The notes under the pieces were generated by a model. The model was not told the origin of the DNA, ran no database searches, and saw only the letters and a program-made list of their open reading frames with translations. A stretch of 64,000 nucleotides of DNA from UBA5364 sp050259235 (GTDB lineage Bacteria > Bacillota_I > Bacilli_A > RF39 > UBA660): the NCBI GenBank assembly GCA_050259235.1, contig JBLNAG010000001.1:186001-250000 (forward strand). The letters run 5' to 3'. The stretch's first letter is position 1; the number at the start of each line of letters is the position of its first letter. The translations under genes were made by a program, and so were the position numbers. Below are positions 16,217 through 24,879 of this stretch, piece by piece.

Positions 16217-17734
16217 TCACATCCTTACCTTCATAATTTTACGGACAAATATAACATAGACAATATAATATAAAATCATAATTCCTAATAATATAAGTCC
16301 CTCAGTACTATTTAAGAAAGGTGCAAAATAACCAGGATTAATAATACTTACAAATACCACAAATAAAATTGGTACTAAGAATAATACATAGACAATCATT
16401 CTTGAAGAACCTGTTAATGATTCTAGTTCAAGTTTAAGTCTTTTCTTATTAAATAATGATTTTTCAATAGATGAAAACACACTAATAATATTACCACCTG
16501 TTTTATTTAAAATAGATAATGATGCCGTTAAATATGTAACTTCTTCTAGTTTAATTCTTTCAGAAAATCTACTAAAGACAACATCAATTTCTAATCCTAA
16601 TGATAATTCTAAATACATCTTTTTAAATTCTTCAGCAATTGCTCCCTCTAATTCTTTAGAAACTAATTCAATTGCTTGAATAATACTACGTCCTGATTTA
16701 AATGCATTATTCATAACAACAATAGCTTGTAACATATCATTTTCTATCTTATTACGATATAGACGATATTTAACAATATAATAAATATCAGGTAAGAAGA
16801 AACCTACTAATAATGGTACTACTATTTCATAAGAATGTAATAATTGAAATTGAATTGTTTTAGCAAATATTGCCATGATTAAGAAGATAAAAGATATAAA
16901 TATTTTGTTTGAAACAAAATCCATAGCATTTTTATTATTATCACTTAATGAAATATATTTTTTATATTTATAACTATATTTTGTTAATAAAGTTGATTTT
17001 TTAAAACAAATAGATAATCCTTTTATCATTCGATGATAGTAATTACTAAAACTATCTAATGATAACCAAATATCATCTTTTTCTGTATTAATACTAAAAG
17101 CACTAATTCTCTTTTCTAATTTAACACTCTTACGAAATCTAAATACAAAGAAAGTAATAATTAAAAGGATAACTGCAACACTAATTTGTAAATACATTAA
17201 TGTACTTGAATAATTATCAACAACATTAATATTAATTGACTTAGTAGTTATATTGCCTGCTTCATCACCAACCGTATAAATTAATTTTTTTACTCCTACT
17301 TCATTAAAATCTAATTCACTATAGTTAGTTGTAACAAAATTAGTTAAGTTACCATCAAAATTATCGGTAGCTGTTACATGTTCATATAAATCAATATCTG
17401 AACCTAAATCCATTTCAATTAAATTAGTATCTATATTTATAACTGGTGGATTTTTATCAATATTATAAGTATTAGTCATATAAGTATTACTACTGTTATA
17501 AACATCATTCGTAATAATCTCAATATGATAAACTCCAGTTTCATCAAGTACAATTGTACTTTTAGTATTACTATCAACAATATTTTCTTTTAATAAATTA
17601 TTATCTTTATAAATATTATATTGATAACTAATGACGGAAGAATCTGGTTCATAAACCACAATAATATCCTGATTAGTAACATCATGACCATTAATATTTA
17701 ACCCTAGAATATTATCCTCATTGGCTATAACCAT
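16217..17734 (-). CDS. TadB-like pilus platform protein with N-terminal Ig-like extension
   Basis: The 505-aa protein has an unusual layout. The first ~180 residues are beta-rich and include a DUF5011/HYR-like Ig module (PPVINIDTNLIEMDLG, ATDNFDGNLTNF, KKLIYTVGDEAGNITTKS). A membrane helix follows (about 181-201), then a basic linker, two helices and a T2SSF domain (NNAFKSGRSIIQAIELV, LNKTGGNIISVFSSIEK), then two C-terminal helices. Typical TadB has no such ectodomain. GTG 17743 is in frame, but ATG 17734 has AGAGGTGA upstream. No signal peptide precedes the Ig module, so it must be exported as an N-out tail if it is outside at all. It starts 13 bases after the ATPase gene. Confidence 0.85.
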   Translation of the reverse strand: MVIANEDNILGLNINGHDVTNQDIIVVYEPDSSVISYQYNIYKDNNLLKENIVDSNTKSTIVLDETGVYHIEIITNDVYNSSNTYMTNTYNIDKNPPVINIDTNLIEMDLGSDIDLYEHVTATDNFDGNLTNFVTTNYSELDFNEVGVKKLIYTVGDEAGNITTKSININVVDNYSSTLMYLQISVAVILLIITFFVFRFRKSVKLEKRISAFSINTEKDDIWLSLDSFSNYYHRMIKGLSICFKKSTLLTKYSYKYKKYISLSDNNKNAMDFVSNKIFISFIFLIMAIFAKTIQFQLLHSYEIVVPLLVGFFLPDIYYIVKYRLYRNKIENDMLQAIVVMNNAFKSGRSIIQAIELVSKELEGAIAEEFKKMYLELSLGLEIDVVFSRFSERIKLEEVTYLTASLSILNKTGGNIISVFSSIEKSLFNKKRLKLELESLTGSSRMIVYVLFLVPILFVVFVSIINPGYFAPFLNSTEGLILLGIMILYYIVYVIFVRKIMKVRM

Positions 17735-17746
17735 ATTTCTCACCTC

Positions 17747-19072
17747 TTATTCAAATAAATCTTTTAAATCAGTAATACCATAAGTCTTAATTCGATTATA
17801 AACCTTTGGTACATATTTATGAGTAATGAATTCTCCAACAACATCACCATTTTCTAAAACACTAGATTGAATAAATTCAAATATTGGTTTTAGACTTATA
17901 ATATCTTTGTTAAATCCAACTACTTCACTAATATTAGTAATTCTTCTTCTACCATCAGATAATCTTTCAATTTGAATTACAATATCAATAGCATTTTCAA
18001 TATATTCTCTAATAGCTTTAATTGGAATTGCCATACCAGCCATTAAAATCATCGTTTCAAGCCTATTTAAGCCATCTTCTGGTGAATTAGCATGCATAGT
18101 AGTTAAACTACCAGTATGCCCCGTATTCATTGCTTGAAGCATATCAAAAGCTTCCTTACCACGTACTTCACCAACAATAATACGATCAGGTCTCATACGT
18201 AATGAATTGATAACTAAATCACGAATAGTTATTTCCCCTTCACCCTCATAATTAGTTAATCTAGTTTCGAGTGAAATAACATGATTTTGTTTTAAACGAA
18301 GTTCCGCAGCATCTTCAATTGTAATAATTCTCTCATCGTCACCAATAAAAGAAGATAATACATTTAATAATGTCGTTTTCCCTGCGCCTGTACCCCCAAC
18401 AATAACAATATTTAATTTAGCTTTTACACAAGCTTCTAAAAATCTTGCCATATCAGAAGTTAAAGCACCTGATCTTAAAAAATCTTCAATGTTTGCTAAC
18501 TCTTGTTTAAACTTACGAATAGTAAGTACTGGTCCATTAAGAGCTAATGGTGGAATAATAGCATTTAATCTTGAACCATCATCAAGTCTAGCATCAACCA
18601 TTGGATTAGCTGTATCAATAGTTCTACCAAATGGTTGAATCATTCTTTGAATAGTTCTAATGATATGATCATCATTGATAAAAGAAATACTTTGATCTCT
18701 AATAACTTTACCATCTATTTCAACATATACTTCATTAATACCATTTACCATTATTTCAGTAATATTTTTGTCTTCTAATAATTCAGTAATAGGACCATAT
18801 CCATTAACTTCATTATCAATTAAATTAAAAATATAACTTCTTTCAACATCAGATAAATCATAATCTTGTAAAGTAGATTCAATTTCGTTGTATACATAAT
18901 CTTTTAATGAATTTTTTGAATTTAAGTTGTTATCAATTAAATTTTGGATTATTTTATTTCTTAATTCTTCTAATAATACCTTATTAGGAAAAGCATCATA
19001 ACTAATAACTTCCATACTTCTAGGTGTTTCTACCTTAATATTAAATTCATCAATAAACTTTTTGTTAGACAT
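17747..19072 (-). CDS. CpaF/TadA-type secretion ATPase
   Basis: This 441-aa hexameric motor ATPase of the GspE/TadA family powers Flp pilus assembly. The N-terminal domain ends in YGPITELLEDKNITEIMVNG. The Walker A loop is GGTGAGKTT (226-234), the Asp box region is IITIEDAAELRL, the Walker B region is RMRPDRIIVGEVRG, and the His box follows at TGHTGSLTTMHANS. It is intact. It sits between the CpaE-like gene (10-base gap) and the TadB-like gene (12-base gap), the usual order in compact Tad loci. Confidence 0.95.
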   Translation of the reverse strand: MSNKKFIDEFNIKVETPRSMEVISYDAFPNKVLLEELRNKIIQNLIDNNLNSKNSLKDYVYNEIESTLQDYDLSDVERSYIFNLIDNEVNGYGPITELLEDKNITEIMVNGINEVYVEIDGKVIRDQSISFINDDHIIRTIQRMIQPFGRTIDTANPMVDARLDDGSRLNAIIPPLALNGPVLTIRKFKQELANIEDFLRSGALTSDMARFLEACVKAKLNIVIVGGTGAGKTTLLNVLSSFIGDDERIITIEDAAELRLKQNHVISLETRLTNYEGEGEITIRDLVINSLRMRPDRIIVGEVRGKEAFDMLQAMNTGHTGSLTTMHANSPEDGLNRLETMILMAGMAIPIKAIREYIENAIDIVIQIERLSDGRRRITNISEVVGFNKDIISLKPIFEFIQSSVLENGDVVGEFITHKYVPKVYNRIKTYGITDLKDLFE

Positions 19073-19082
19073 AAAACACCTC

Positions 19083-19847
19083 CTAGTTCTTCTTTTCCTT
19101 TAATAAACTGTTTGCAATCATTTCAAAATTCTTAATGGCCTTTTTGTGTGAAGACCTAATTTTTTTGTTCAAAGTTAATATTTCACCATCTAATACGTAC
19201 TTATCAATGTTTTTGATATAAAAACTATTAGGAATAGTGTAATCTATATTACTTTTAATAATATTTTTTATATCATAATCACTAAAGAAATTTCTTTGAA
19301 TATCTTTTGCTTCATTTAAGATAACTTTATAATTGTCTTGTTCCATATTCTTATAAATAGATATCATTGTCTTCATACTCTTTAAATCAATTGGATCATT
19401 ACTCATTACATAAAGAATATAATCACATTGATCAAATGTTACTAAAATTAATTCCGATAAGTAACGATTAGTATCAATAAGGATAATATCGTATTTCATA
19501 CTTAATTCACTTAAAATAATATTAAGATATTTACCATCAATGTGATTAGCATGTCTAGGGTCTTTAGGAGCAGGTAAAACATCAATATATTCATTATATT
19601 TAGTAACATAATTTTCAATAAAGTCAAATTTTTTATTATGGAAATCATCAACTAAATTAAAGAAATCCTTCTTATAATTTATATTTAATGAAGCAGCAAC
19701 TGCGCTACTATATAAATCTAAATCAAGAATCAAAGTCTTTTTATTTTGCAACGAAAAAATCCCAGCAAGATTTAATACAGTTGTAGTCTTACCAGTTCCT
19801 CCTTTAGTTGAAGTAACTGCGAATATTTTTGCTTTGTGAACTGCCAT
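19083..19847 (-). CDS. CpaE/TadZ-like ParA-family ATPase of the Tad pilus
   Basis: The 254-aa protein is a MinD/ParA-type ATPase with deviant Walker A KGGTGKTTTVLNLAG (from residue 15), LILDLDLYSSAVAASLN (switch I region) and IILIDTNRYL (Walker B). In Tad systems the TadZ/CpaE protein marks the site of pilus assembly at the membrane or pole. No receiver-like N-terminal domain is present, so it is a minimal form. It follows the second TadE-like gene by 9 bases and precedes the motor ATPase, which supports this role over chromosome partition. Confidence 0.88.
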   Translation of the reverse strand: MAVHKAKIFAVTSTKGGTGKTTTVLNLAGIFSLQNKKTLILDLDLYSSAVAASLNINYKKDFFNLVDDFHNKKFDFIENYVTKYNEYIDVLPAPKDPRHANHIDGKYLNIILSELSMKYDIILIDTNRYLSELILVTFDQCDYILYVMSNDPIDLKSMKTMISIYKNMEQDNYKVILNEAKDIQRNFFSDYDIKNIIKSNIDYTIPNSFYIKNIDKYVLDGEILTLNKKIRSSHKKAIKNFEMIANSLLKEKKN

Positions 19848-19856
19848 AGTACACCC

Positions 19857-20240
19857 CTATTCTTCTTTTATAACAATATCATTATTATCTTCATAAGCAC
19901 GATAATTAGATTCAATATTATAATCATTTTTACCAAAAATAAATGAAAAAATACTATCCTTTATCTTTTTTAATTCAATTATAATTATTTCACCATCAAT
20001 TTGAACATTCAATGTTTTAATATCTGAAATATTTTGGTTAATTAATTTTTTTATATTTGTTATTATTTCTGCTTCATCAATATGATCAACACCATACTCT
20101 AAAGCTTCTTTTACAGTATTATCAACTTTTCTTTTTTCATTAAATAAAAGTCCACCATCGATAATTATGGCTGCTAACATAAATAAAATGGGTAATAACA
20201 AAATAAAAGTAATTAGTACTTGTCCCCTTTTATTATGCAT
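19857..20240 (-). CDS. TadE/TadF-like minor pilin
   Basis: This 127-aa protein starts MHNKRGQVLITFILLLPILF, a TadE-type N-terminus with Gly-Gln before a single hydrophobic helix. It then has DGGLLFNEKRKVDNTVKEALEYGV and a charged C-terminal domain. It overlaps the preceding TadE-like gene by 8 bases (20233-20240), so the two are translationally coupled. By family, such pseudopilins are cut by a TadV/CpaA-type peptidase, which is not in this window. Confidence 0.82.
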   Translation of the reverse strand: MHNKRGQVLITFILLLPILFMLAAIIIDGGLLFNEKRKVDNTVKEALEYGVDHIDEAEIITNIKKLINQNISDIKTLNVQIDGEIIIIELKKIKDSIFSFIFGKNDYNIESNYRAYEDNNDIVIKEE

Positions 20241-20568
20241 TATATATCACCCTGTCTACTAGTATTGTGTAAGGACTATCAAATATTAAATTAGCTCCTG
20301 GTGTAACAATATCAACCTTTTTTGATAACTTAATAGTTGTCATATCACCATTTATTTCGTAATCAAAATCTAATTTATTTTGACTAATATAATTATTTAT
20401 ATCCGACATTTTATTTTGTTTATATAATTCAACTACATAATCTAAATCATTTTCTAAATGATATTTCTTATATAGTACATTTCCAAAATCAACAATTCCC
20501 AATAAAAACATAACAAAAACAGGTAATATTAACACAAATTCAACTAATGCTTGACCTCTTTTACCCAT
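20233..20568 (-). CDS. TadE-like minor pilin
   Basis: The 111-aa protein starts MGKRGQALVEFVLILPVFVM, the TadE signature (Gly-Gln-Ala-Leu-Val-Glu-Phe), followed by LLGIVDFGNVLYKKYHLEND. GTG 20577 opens the frame earlier, but ATG 20568 lies after AGGATGTGATAAAG and aligns with the family. It is first in the Tad operon behind its own promoter (TTGTGA-18-TATAAT). Its C-terminal domain may cap or initiate the pilus. Confidence 0.85.
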   Translation of the reverse strand: MGKRGQALVEFVLILPVFVMFLLGIVDFGNVLYKKYHLENDLDYVVELYKQNKMSDINNYISQNKLDFDYEINGDMTTIKLSKKVDIVTPGANLIFDSPYTILVDRVIYNA

Positions 20569-20596
20569 CTTTATCACATCCTAGTACTATAATAGA

Positions 20597-20626
20597 ATTA
20601 TACCATATTCAGACGATTTTTCACAA
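20597..20626 (-). promoter_or_regulatory. Probable promoter of the Tad operon
   Basis: Minus strand: TTGTGA (20621-20626), 18-bp spacer, TATAAT (20597-20602). It lies between the Flp pilin terminator and the first TadE gene. Confidence 0.6.
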
Positions 20627-20634
20627 TAATTTTT

Positions 20635-20660
20635 CAAAAAAAAAGATATTAACTATCTTT
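20635..20660 (-). terminator. Intrinsic terminator of the Flp pilin gene
   Basis: Minus-strand stem AAAGATA / TATCTTT followed by T8. The pilin stop codon (20649-20651) lies in the loop. It separates the pilin from the machinery genes. Confidence 0.82.
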
Positions 20661-20852
20661 ATCAACACATGTTGCTTCGCCGGGTTTTTCACCTTCAACA
20701 TAAACTTTATCTAAAATTGCGCATGAAGATTTAGTCATGGAATCTTGTAAATAACCACCTAGTAGTTTAACAATGCTTACCACAACGATACTAATTACTG
20801 CAATAATTAGCAGGTATTCAACTAGTGCTTGGCCTTTATTATTTCTTAGCAT
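20649..20852 (-). CDS. Flp-type major pilin
   Basis: The 67-aa protein starts MLRNNKGQALVEYLLIIAVI. The Flp processing site is after Gly7, with mature Glu5-Tyr6 as in Flp pilins. One hydrophobic helix is followed by about 30 polar residues with two Cys. The frame is open far upstream, but ATG 20852 has GGAGG 8 bases before it and a strong promoter (TTGACA-17-TAAACT). Its own promoter and terminator allow much higher expression than the assembly genes, as expected for the major subunit. The downstream operon 15508-20568 supplies motor, platform and minor pilins. Confidence 0.93.
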   Translation of the reverse strand: MLRNNKGQALVEYLLIIAVISIVVVSIVKLLGGYLQDSMTKSSCAILDKVYVEGEKPGEATCVDKDS

Positions 20853-20883
20853 ACGCAACCTCCATATCTGTATTATTACTTCT

Positions 20884-20912
20884 AGTTTATACTTTTTTCG
20901 CCAATTTGTCAA
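20884..20912 (-). promoter_or_regulatory. Flp pilin promoter
   Basis: Minus strand: TTGACA (20907-20912), 17-bp spacer, TAAACT (20884-20889). Its -35 box overlaps the -35 box of the divergent DUF192 promoter. Confidence 0.8.
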
Positions 20913-20934
20913 ACATTTTCTAATGTGGTATATT
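20906..20934 (+). promoter_or_regulatory. DUF192 gene promoter, overlapping the pilin promoter
   Basis: Plus strand: TTGTCA (20906-20911), 17-bp spacer, TATATT (20929-20934). The predicted start of transcription falls only about 9 bases before the ATG, right at the GGTGG ribosome site. Confidence 0.65.
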
Positions 20935-20949
20935 ATTAATGGTGGTAGT

Positions 20950-21273
20950 ATGATACTCAATATTAATAACAATAAAATAGAAATTAAAAAATGTGAAACC
21001 TTCTTACAAAGATTAAAAGGTTTAATGTTTATAAAGAACCCTATTCATTTTGGATTATGCTTTAAAAATTGTAATGCGATTCATACTTTTTTTATGTTTC
21101 AAAAAATTGATGTAATAATGACTGATAAAGATGATAACATTATTTATATTTATCGTAATTTAAAACCTTTTAGAATTGTTTTACCTAAGAAAAATGTTTA
21201 TTACACATATGAATTACCTAAAGATATAACAAGATTTTATAGGATAAAACAAAAATTAGAATTAACTAAATAA
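20950..21273 (+). CDS. DUF192-family small protein
   Basis: The 107-aa protein starts MILNINNNKIEIKKCETFLQ, then RLKGLMFIKNP, LCFKNCNAIHTFFMFQKIDVIMTD and YRNLKPFRIVLPKK. This is the DUF192 pattern of a small barrel with a conserved GLM and IHTFFM segment. Its biochemical role is unknown; DUF192 proteins occur in many bacteria and are sometimes found near pilus genes. The chosen ATG has GGTGG upstream. It is divergent from the Flp pilin, with overlapping promoters, which suggests coordinated or competing expression. Confidence 0.85.
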   Translation: MILNINNNKIEIKKCETFLQRLKGLMFIKNPIHFGLCFKNCNAIHTFFMFQKIDVIMTDKDDNIIYIYRNLKPFRIVLPKKNVYYTYELPKDITRFYRIKQKLELTK

Positions 21274-21274
21274 C

Positions 21275-21303
21275 AAAAAAACTACAAATTTGTAGTTTTT
21301 TTA
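21275..21303. terminator. Bidirectional terminator
   Basis: The perfect palindrome AAAAACTACAAA / TTTGTAGTTTTT serves the plus-strand DUF192 gene and the convergent minus gene ending at 21305. Confidence 0.93.
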
Positions 21304-21304
21304 T

Positions 21305-22042
21305 TTAATTACAATAAGATTTAAAATCGGTAAGTTCACTAAAGTATTCTTCAGTCCCAGAAATCCTTTCAACATTATAATTATTATTACCTAGATACTT
21401 TATCTTGTATTCAACATTGATAAGTGTATTACCTGGTATATCATTAGAACATGTATAAGATATATTATTTATCATAACCACTTCTGCTTGTTGCCCACGT
21501 CTAGTTGCAAAAAAAGTTATTTCACTATCATTTATAATTTCATACTCTTCTTTTTTAGCCCAAGTTGGGTAAAAATCTACATCCAAAGTTATTTCCTTTG
21601 CACCAGTTGGGTCAATAACTATATAGTTATCACAACCTGATACACCACATGATAATTTAAATAAAAATTTACCAGTACTTTCATACACTCTTCCATCAAT
21701 TTCATTTTCAAAATCAACATTCTCTGTTTGGACTTTGCGATCATTCACTCTAATTTCCCATGTATTATTATCCGATTTTACCACTGATAACTTTGTTTCT
21801 TTACCGTCCAAAACTATATTTTGAATGCATTTTTCTTCTGTTCCATTTTTACAATCTTCAAAACTTATTTTTCCAACTGTATTTTCCTTTTTGGTTTCAT
21901 TATTTTCCTGTTGATTATTATTACTGTTTTTATTTTCATCAGTTATTAACATATAGGCGATAACAGTAGCTACACTTAAAATTAAAACTAGCAAGATTAT
22001 AATTATTGTTGTAGTCACATTTTTTGATTTATTTTTTTCCAT
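21305..22042 (-). CDS. Unknown single-pass membrane protein
   Basis: The 245-aa protein has a short basic N-terminus, one membrane helix (about residues 11-31), an Asn/Glu/Lys-rich linker (about 35-55) and a C-terminal domain of about 180 residues that should lie outside. That domain has several Cys (FEDCKNGTEEKC, LSCGVSGCDNY, SYTCSN, and one at the extreme C-terminus) in a beta-rich context, possibly forming disulfides. I do not recognise a family. It is transcribed alone, between a bidirectional terminator and the ppdK terminator. Confidence 0.7.
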   Translation of the reverse strand: MEKNKSKNVTTTIIIILLVLILSVATVIAYMLITDENKNSNNNQQENNETKKENTVGKISFEDCKNGTEEKCIQNIVLDGKETKLSVVKSDNNTWEIRVNDRKVQTENVDFENEIDGRVYESTGKFLFKLSCGVSGCDNYIVIDPTGAKEITLDVDFYPTWAKKEEYEIINDSEITFFATRRGQQAEVVMINNISYTCSNDIPGNTLINVEYKIKYLGNNNYNVERISGTEEYFSELTDFKSYCN

Positions 22043-22127
22043 ATTTTTCCATACTCCTTCTATTTATAATATAATAATAGTAAAGATAAGTAAAGAGATT
22101 TAGCATCGTTTGACACAATGTTTTCAC

Positions 22128-22156
22128 AAAAAAGGTAAGATTTTTATCTTACCTTT
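22128..22156 (-). terminator. Intrinsic terminator of ppdK
   Basis: The 10-bp stem AAAGGTAAGA / TCTTACCTTT on either side of a T/A loop is followed by T6 on the minus strand, just after the ppdK stop. Confidence 0.93.
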
Positions 22157-22160
22157 ATAA

Positions 22161-24788
22161 TTACTTATTTTCCTTAACTTTTGCTTGAGCAGCAGCAAGT
22201 CTAGCAATAGGAACTCTGAATGGTGAACAAGATACATAGTTTAATCCTACATTATGGCAGAATTCAACACTTGAAGGTTCTCCACCGTGTTCCCCACAAA
22301 TACCTAATTTAATATCAGGTCTAACACTCTTACCTTTTTCTGCAGCCATTTTAACTAAAGCTCCAACACCAATTTGGTCTAATTTAGCAAATGGATCTGA
22401 TTCAAAGATATTTTTAGCATAGTATTCATTTAAGAATTTACCAGCATCATCTCTTGAGAAACCATAAGTCATTTGTGTTAAGTCATTCGTACCAAATGAG
22501 AAGAATTCAGCTTCTTCAGCAATAGCATCTGCTGTAAGAGCAGCTCTAGGAATTTCAATCATCGTACCAACATGGTATGGAAGTTCAACTCCTGCTTCTT
22601 TGATGATAGCATCTGCTGTTTCAACAACGATATTCTTAACATATTTTAATTCTTTAACATCGCCAACTAATGGAATCATTATTTCAGGAACAACATGCAT
22701 TCCTTCTTTATTAACATTAATTGCAGCTTCAATAACTGCTCTTGTTTGCATTCTAGCAATTTCTGGGTAAGTAATAGTTAATCTACAACCTCTATGTCCC
22801 ATCATTGGGTTGAATTCATGTAATGATATAATTCTATTCTTTAATGCATCAAAAGTCATACCTAATTCTTTAGCAAGTGGTTCAATTTCTTCGTCAGTAT
22901 GAGGTAAGAATTCATGTAGAGGTGGATCTAAGTAACGAATAGTTACAGGGAATCCTTGCATTGCTCTAAATAATCCTTCAAAATCCCCTCTTTGCATTGG
23001 TAACAATTTATCTAAAGCAGTTTCTCTTTGTTCTACTGTTTCAGCAGTAATCATTTGTCTCATTGCAAATATTCTAGTTTCTTCAAAGAACATATGCTCA
23101 GTTCTACATAAACCAATACCTTCAGCACCAAATTTCATAGCTTGTTCAGCATCTCTTGGTGTATCAGCATTTGTTCTAACTTTTAAAGTTCTAACTTTAT
23201 CAGCCCATGACATAAATATCTTAAAATCACCGCTAATTTCTGGTTCAACAGTTTTAATACGTTCACCATAAACCTTACCTGTAGAACCATCTAAACTCAT
23301 AAAGTCACCTTCATGATATACTTTACCATCTTTAGTAGTTAAAGTCTTAGTTTCTTCATCAATCTTTAATTCACCACAACCGCATACACAGCATGTTCCC
23401 ATACCTCTAGCAACAACTGCAGCATGTGATGTCATACCACCACGAACAGTTAAGATACCTTTAGCAACATTCATTCCTTCAATATCTTCTGGACTAGTTT
23501 CAAGTCTTACTAATAATAAATCTTTTTCACCTTTTTCATGTGCTTCAACAACTTCTTCAGCAGTGAAATAAATTTTACCAGTAGCAGCTCCTGGAGATGC
23601 AGCTAATCCTGTAGCAACAGGTGTAGCAGCTTTTAATGATGCTGTATCAAAATTTGGATGTAATAATTGATCTAATTGTTTTGGTTCAACTTTCATTAAT
23701 GCTTCTTCTTCAGTAAGCATACCTTCACTTACTAGATCAACAGCAATCTTTAATGCAGCAGGTGCAGTTCTCTTACCATTTCTAGTTTGTAGCATGAATA
23801 ATTTACCACTTTCAATAGTAAATTCCATATCTTGCATATCTTTATAGTGATTTTCTAGTAAGTTAGCAATTTTAACGAATTCTGCATAAACTTCTGGCAT
23901 ATCACTTTCTAGTTTAGAAATTGGTTCAGGTGTTCTAATACCAGCAACAACGTCTTCACCTTGAGCATTAATTAAATATTCACCATATAATTTCTTTTCA
24001 CCATTTGAAGGGTTTCTTGTAAATGCAACACCAGTACCGCAATCATTACCACGGTTACCATAAACCATTTCTTGAACATTTACAGCAGTTCCCCAATCTC
24101 TTGGTATATCATTTAATCTACGATAAACGATAGCTCTATCATTCATCCATGATCTAAATACTGCTTTAACAGCTTCTAATAGTTGTTCTTTTGAATCTTG
24201 TGGAAATTCAGTTCCTGAAAGTTCTTTGTAATTAGCTTTGAACTTGTTAGCAACTTCCTTCATATCTTCAGCAGTAAGTTCTAGATCACTAGAAACTCCT
24301 TTTTCTTCCTTAATCTTATCAAAATATCTTTCAAACGAAGATTTAGGATATCCCTTAACAACATCTGAAAACATTTGAATAAATCTACGATATGAGTCAT
24401 ACGCAAATCTAGGATTATTAGTTGCTTCTGCAAAACCTTTTGCAACTTCATCATTTAACCCTAAATTTAAAACAGTATCCATCATACCTGGCATTGAAGC
24501 TCTAGCACCACTTCTAACTGATACTAATAAAGGATTTGAGAAATCTCCCATCTTTTTTCCTGTCTTAGTTTCTAGTTCAACAAGTTTTTCAAAGATTTCA
24601 TTTTCGATTTCTTTTGATAAAGCTTCACCATCATCATAGTACTTCGTACATGCTTCTGTTGAAATTGTGAATCCTCTTGGAACAGGTAAACCAATATTAG
24701 TCATTTCGGCTAAGTTAGCACCTTTACCACCAAGCAAATTCTTCATTTCTTTTTTGCCTTCTTCAAAGGCATAAACAAATTTTGTCAT
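22161..24788 (-). CDS. ppdK: Pyruvate, phosphate dikinase
   Basis: This enzyme interconverts pyruvate, ATP and Pi with PEP, AMP and PPi, allowing PPi-based glycolysis or PEP synthesis. The 875-aa protein has the ATP-grasp N-terminal domain (GGKGANLAEMTNIGLPVPRG, then SVRSGARASMPGMMDTVLNLG), the phosphohistidine swivel domain with catalytic His in GGMTSHAAVVARGMG, and the PEP-binding barrel with FGTNDLTQM and ICGEHGGEP. No regulatory protein (PDRP) gene lies next to it. It is monocistronic. Codon use is better adapted than in its neighbours, suggesting high expression. Confidence 0.98.
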   Translation of the reverse strand: MTKFVYAFEEGKKEMKNLLGGKGANLAEMTNIGLPVPRGFTISTEACTKYYDDGEALSKEIENEIFEKLVELETKTGKKMGDFSNPLLVSVRSGARASMPGMMDTVLNLGLNDEVAKGFAEATNNPRFAYDSYRRFIQMFSDVVKGYPKSSFERYFDKIKEEKGVSSDLELTAEDMKEVANKFKANYKELSGTEFPQDSKEQLLEAVKAVFRSWMNDRAIVYRRLNDIPRDWGTAVNVQEMVYGNRGNDCGTGVAFTRNPSNGEKKLYGEYLINAQGEDVVAGIRTPEPISKLESDMPEVYAEFVKIANLLENHYKDMQDMEFTIESGKLFMLQTRNGKRTAPAALKIAVDLVSEGMLTEEEALMKVEPKQLDQLLHPNFDTASLKAATPVATGLAASPGAATGKIYFTAEEVVEAHEKGEKDLLLVRLETSPEDIEGMNVAKGILTVRGGMTSHAAVVARGMGTCCVCGCGELKIDEETKTLTTKDGKVYHEGDFMSLDGSTGKVYGERIKTVEPEISGDFKIFMSWADKVRTLKVRTNADTPRDAEQAMKFGAEGIGLCRTEHMFFEETRIFAMRQMITAETVEQRETALDKLLPMQRGDFEGLFRAMQGFPVTIRYLDPPLHEFLPHTDEEIEPLAKELGMTFDALKNRIISLHEFNPMMGHRGCRLTITYPEIARMQTRAVIEAAINVNKEGMHVVPEIMIPLVGDVKELKYVKNIVVETADAIIKEAGVELPYHVGTMIEIPRAALTADAIAEEAEFFSFGTNDLTQMTYGFSRDDAGKFLNEYYAKNIFESDPFAKLDQIGVGALVKMAAEKGKSVRPDIKLGICGEHGGEPSSVEFCHNVGLNYVSCSPFRVPIARLAAAQAKVKENK

Positions 24789-24836
24789 ATATGCTCTCTC
24801 CTCTTTTACAAAGTATATTATACCAAACCATCATAT

Positions 24837-24863
24837 AAAAAAAAAGCAAAATATTGCTTTTTT
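24837..24863 (-). terminator. Intrinsic terminator of xer-tdk
   Basis: The stem AAAAAGCAA / TTGCTTTTT with a 4-base loop is followed by T on the minus strand, 17 bases after the tdk stop. Confidence 0.88.
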
Positions 24864-24879
24864 ACCATATATTAACACT

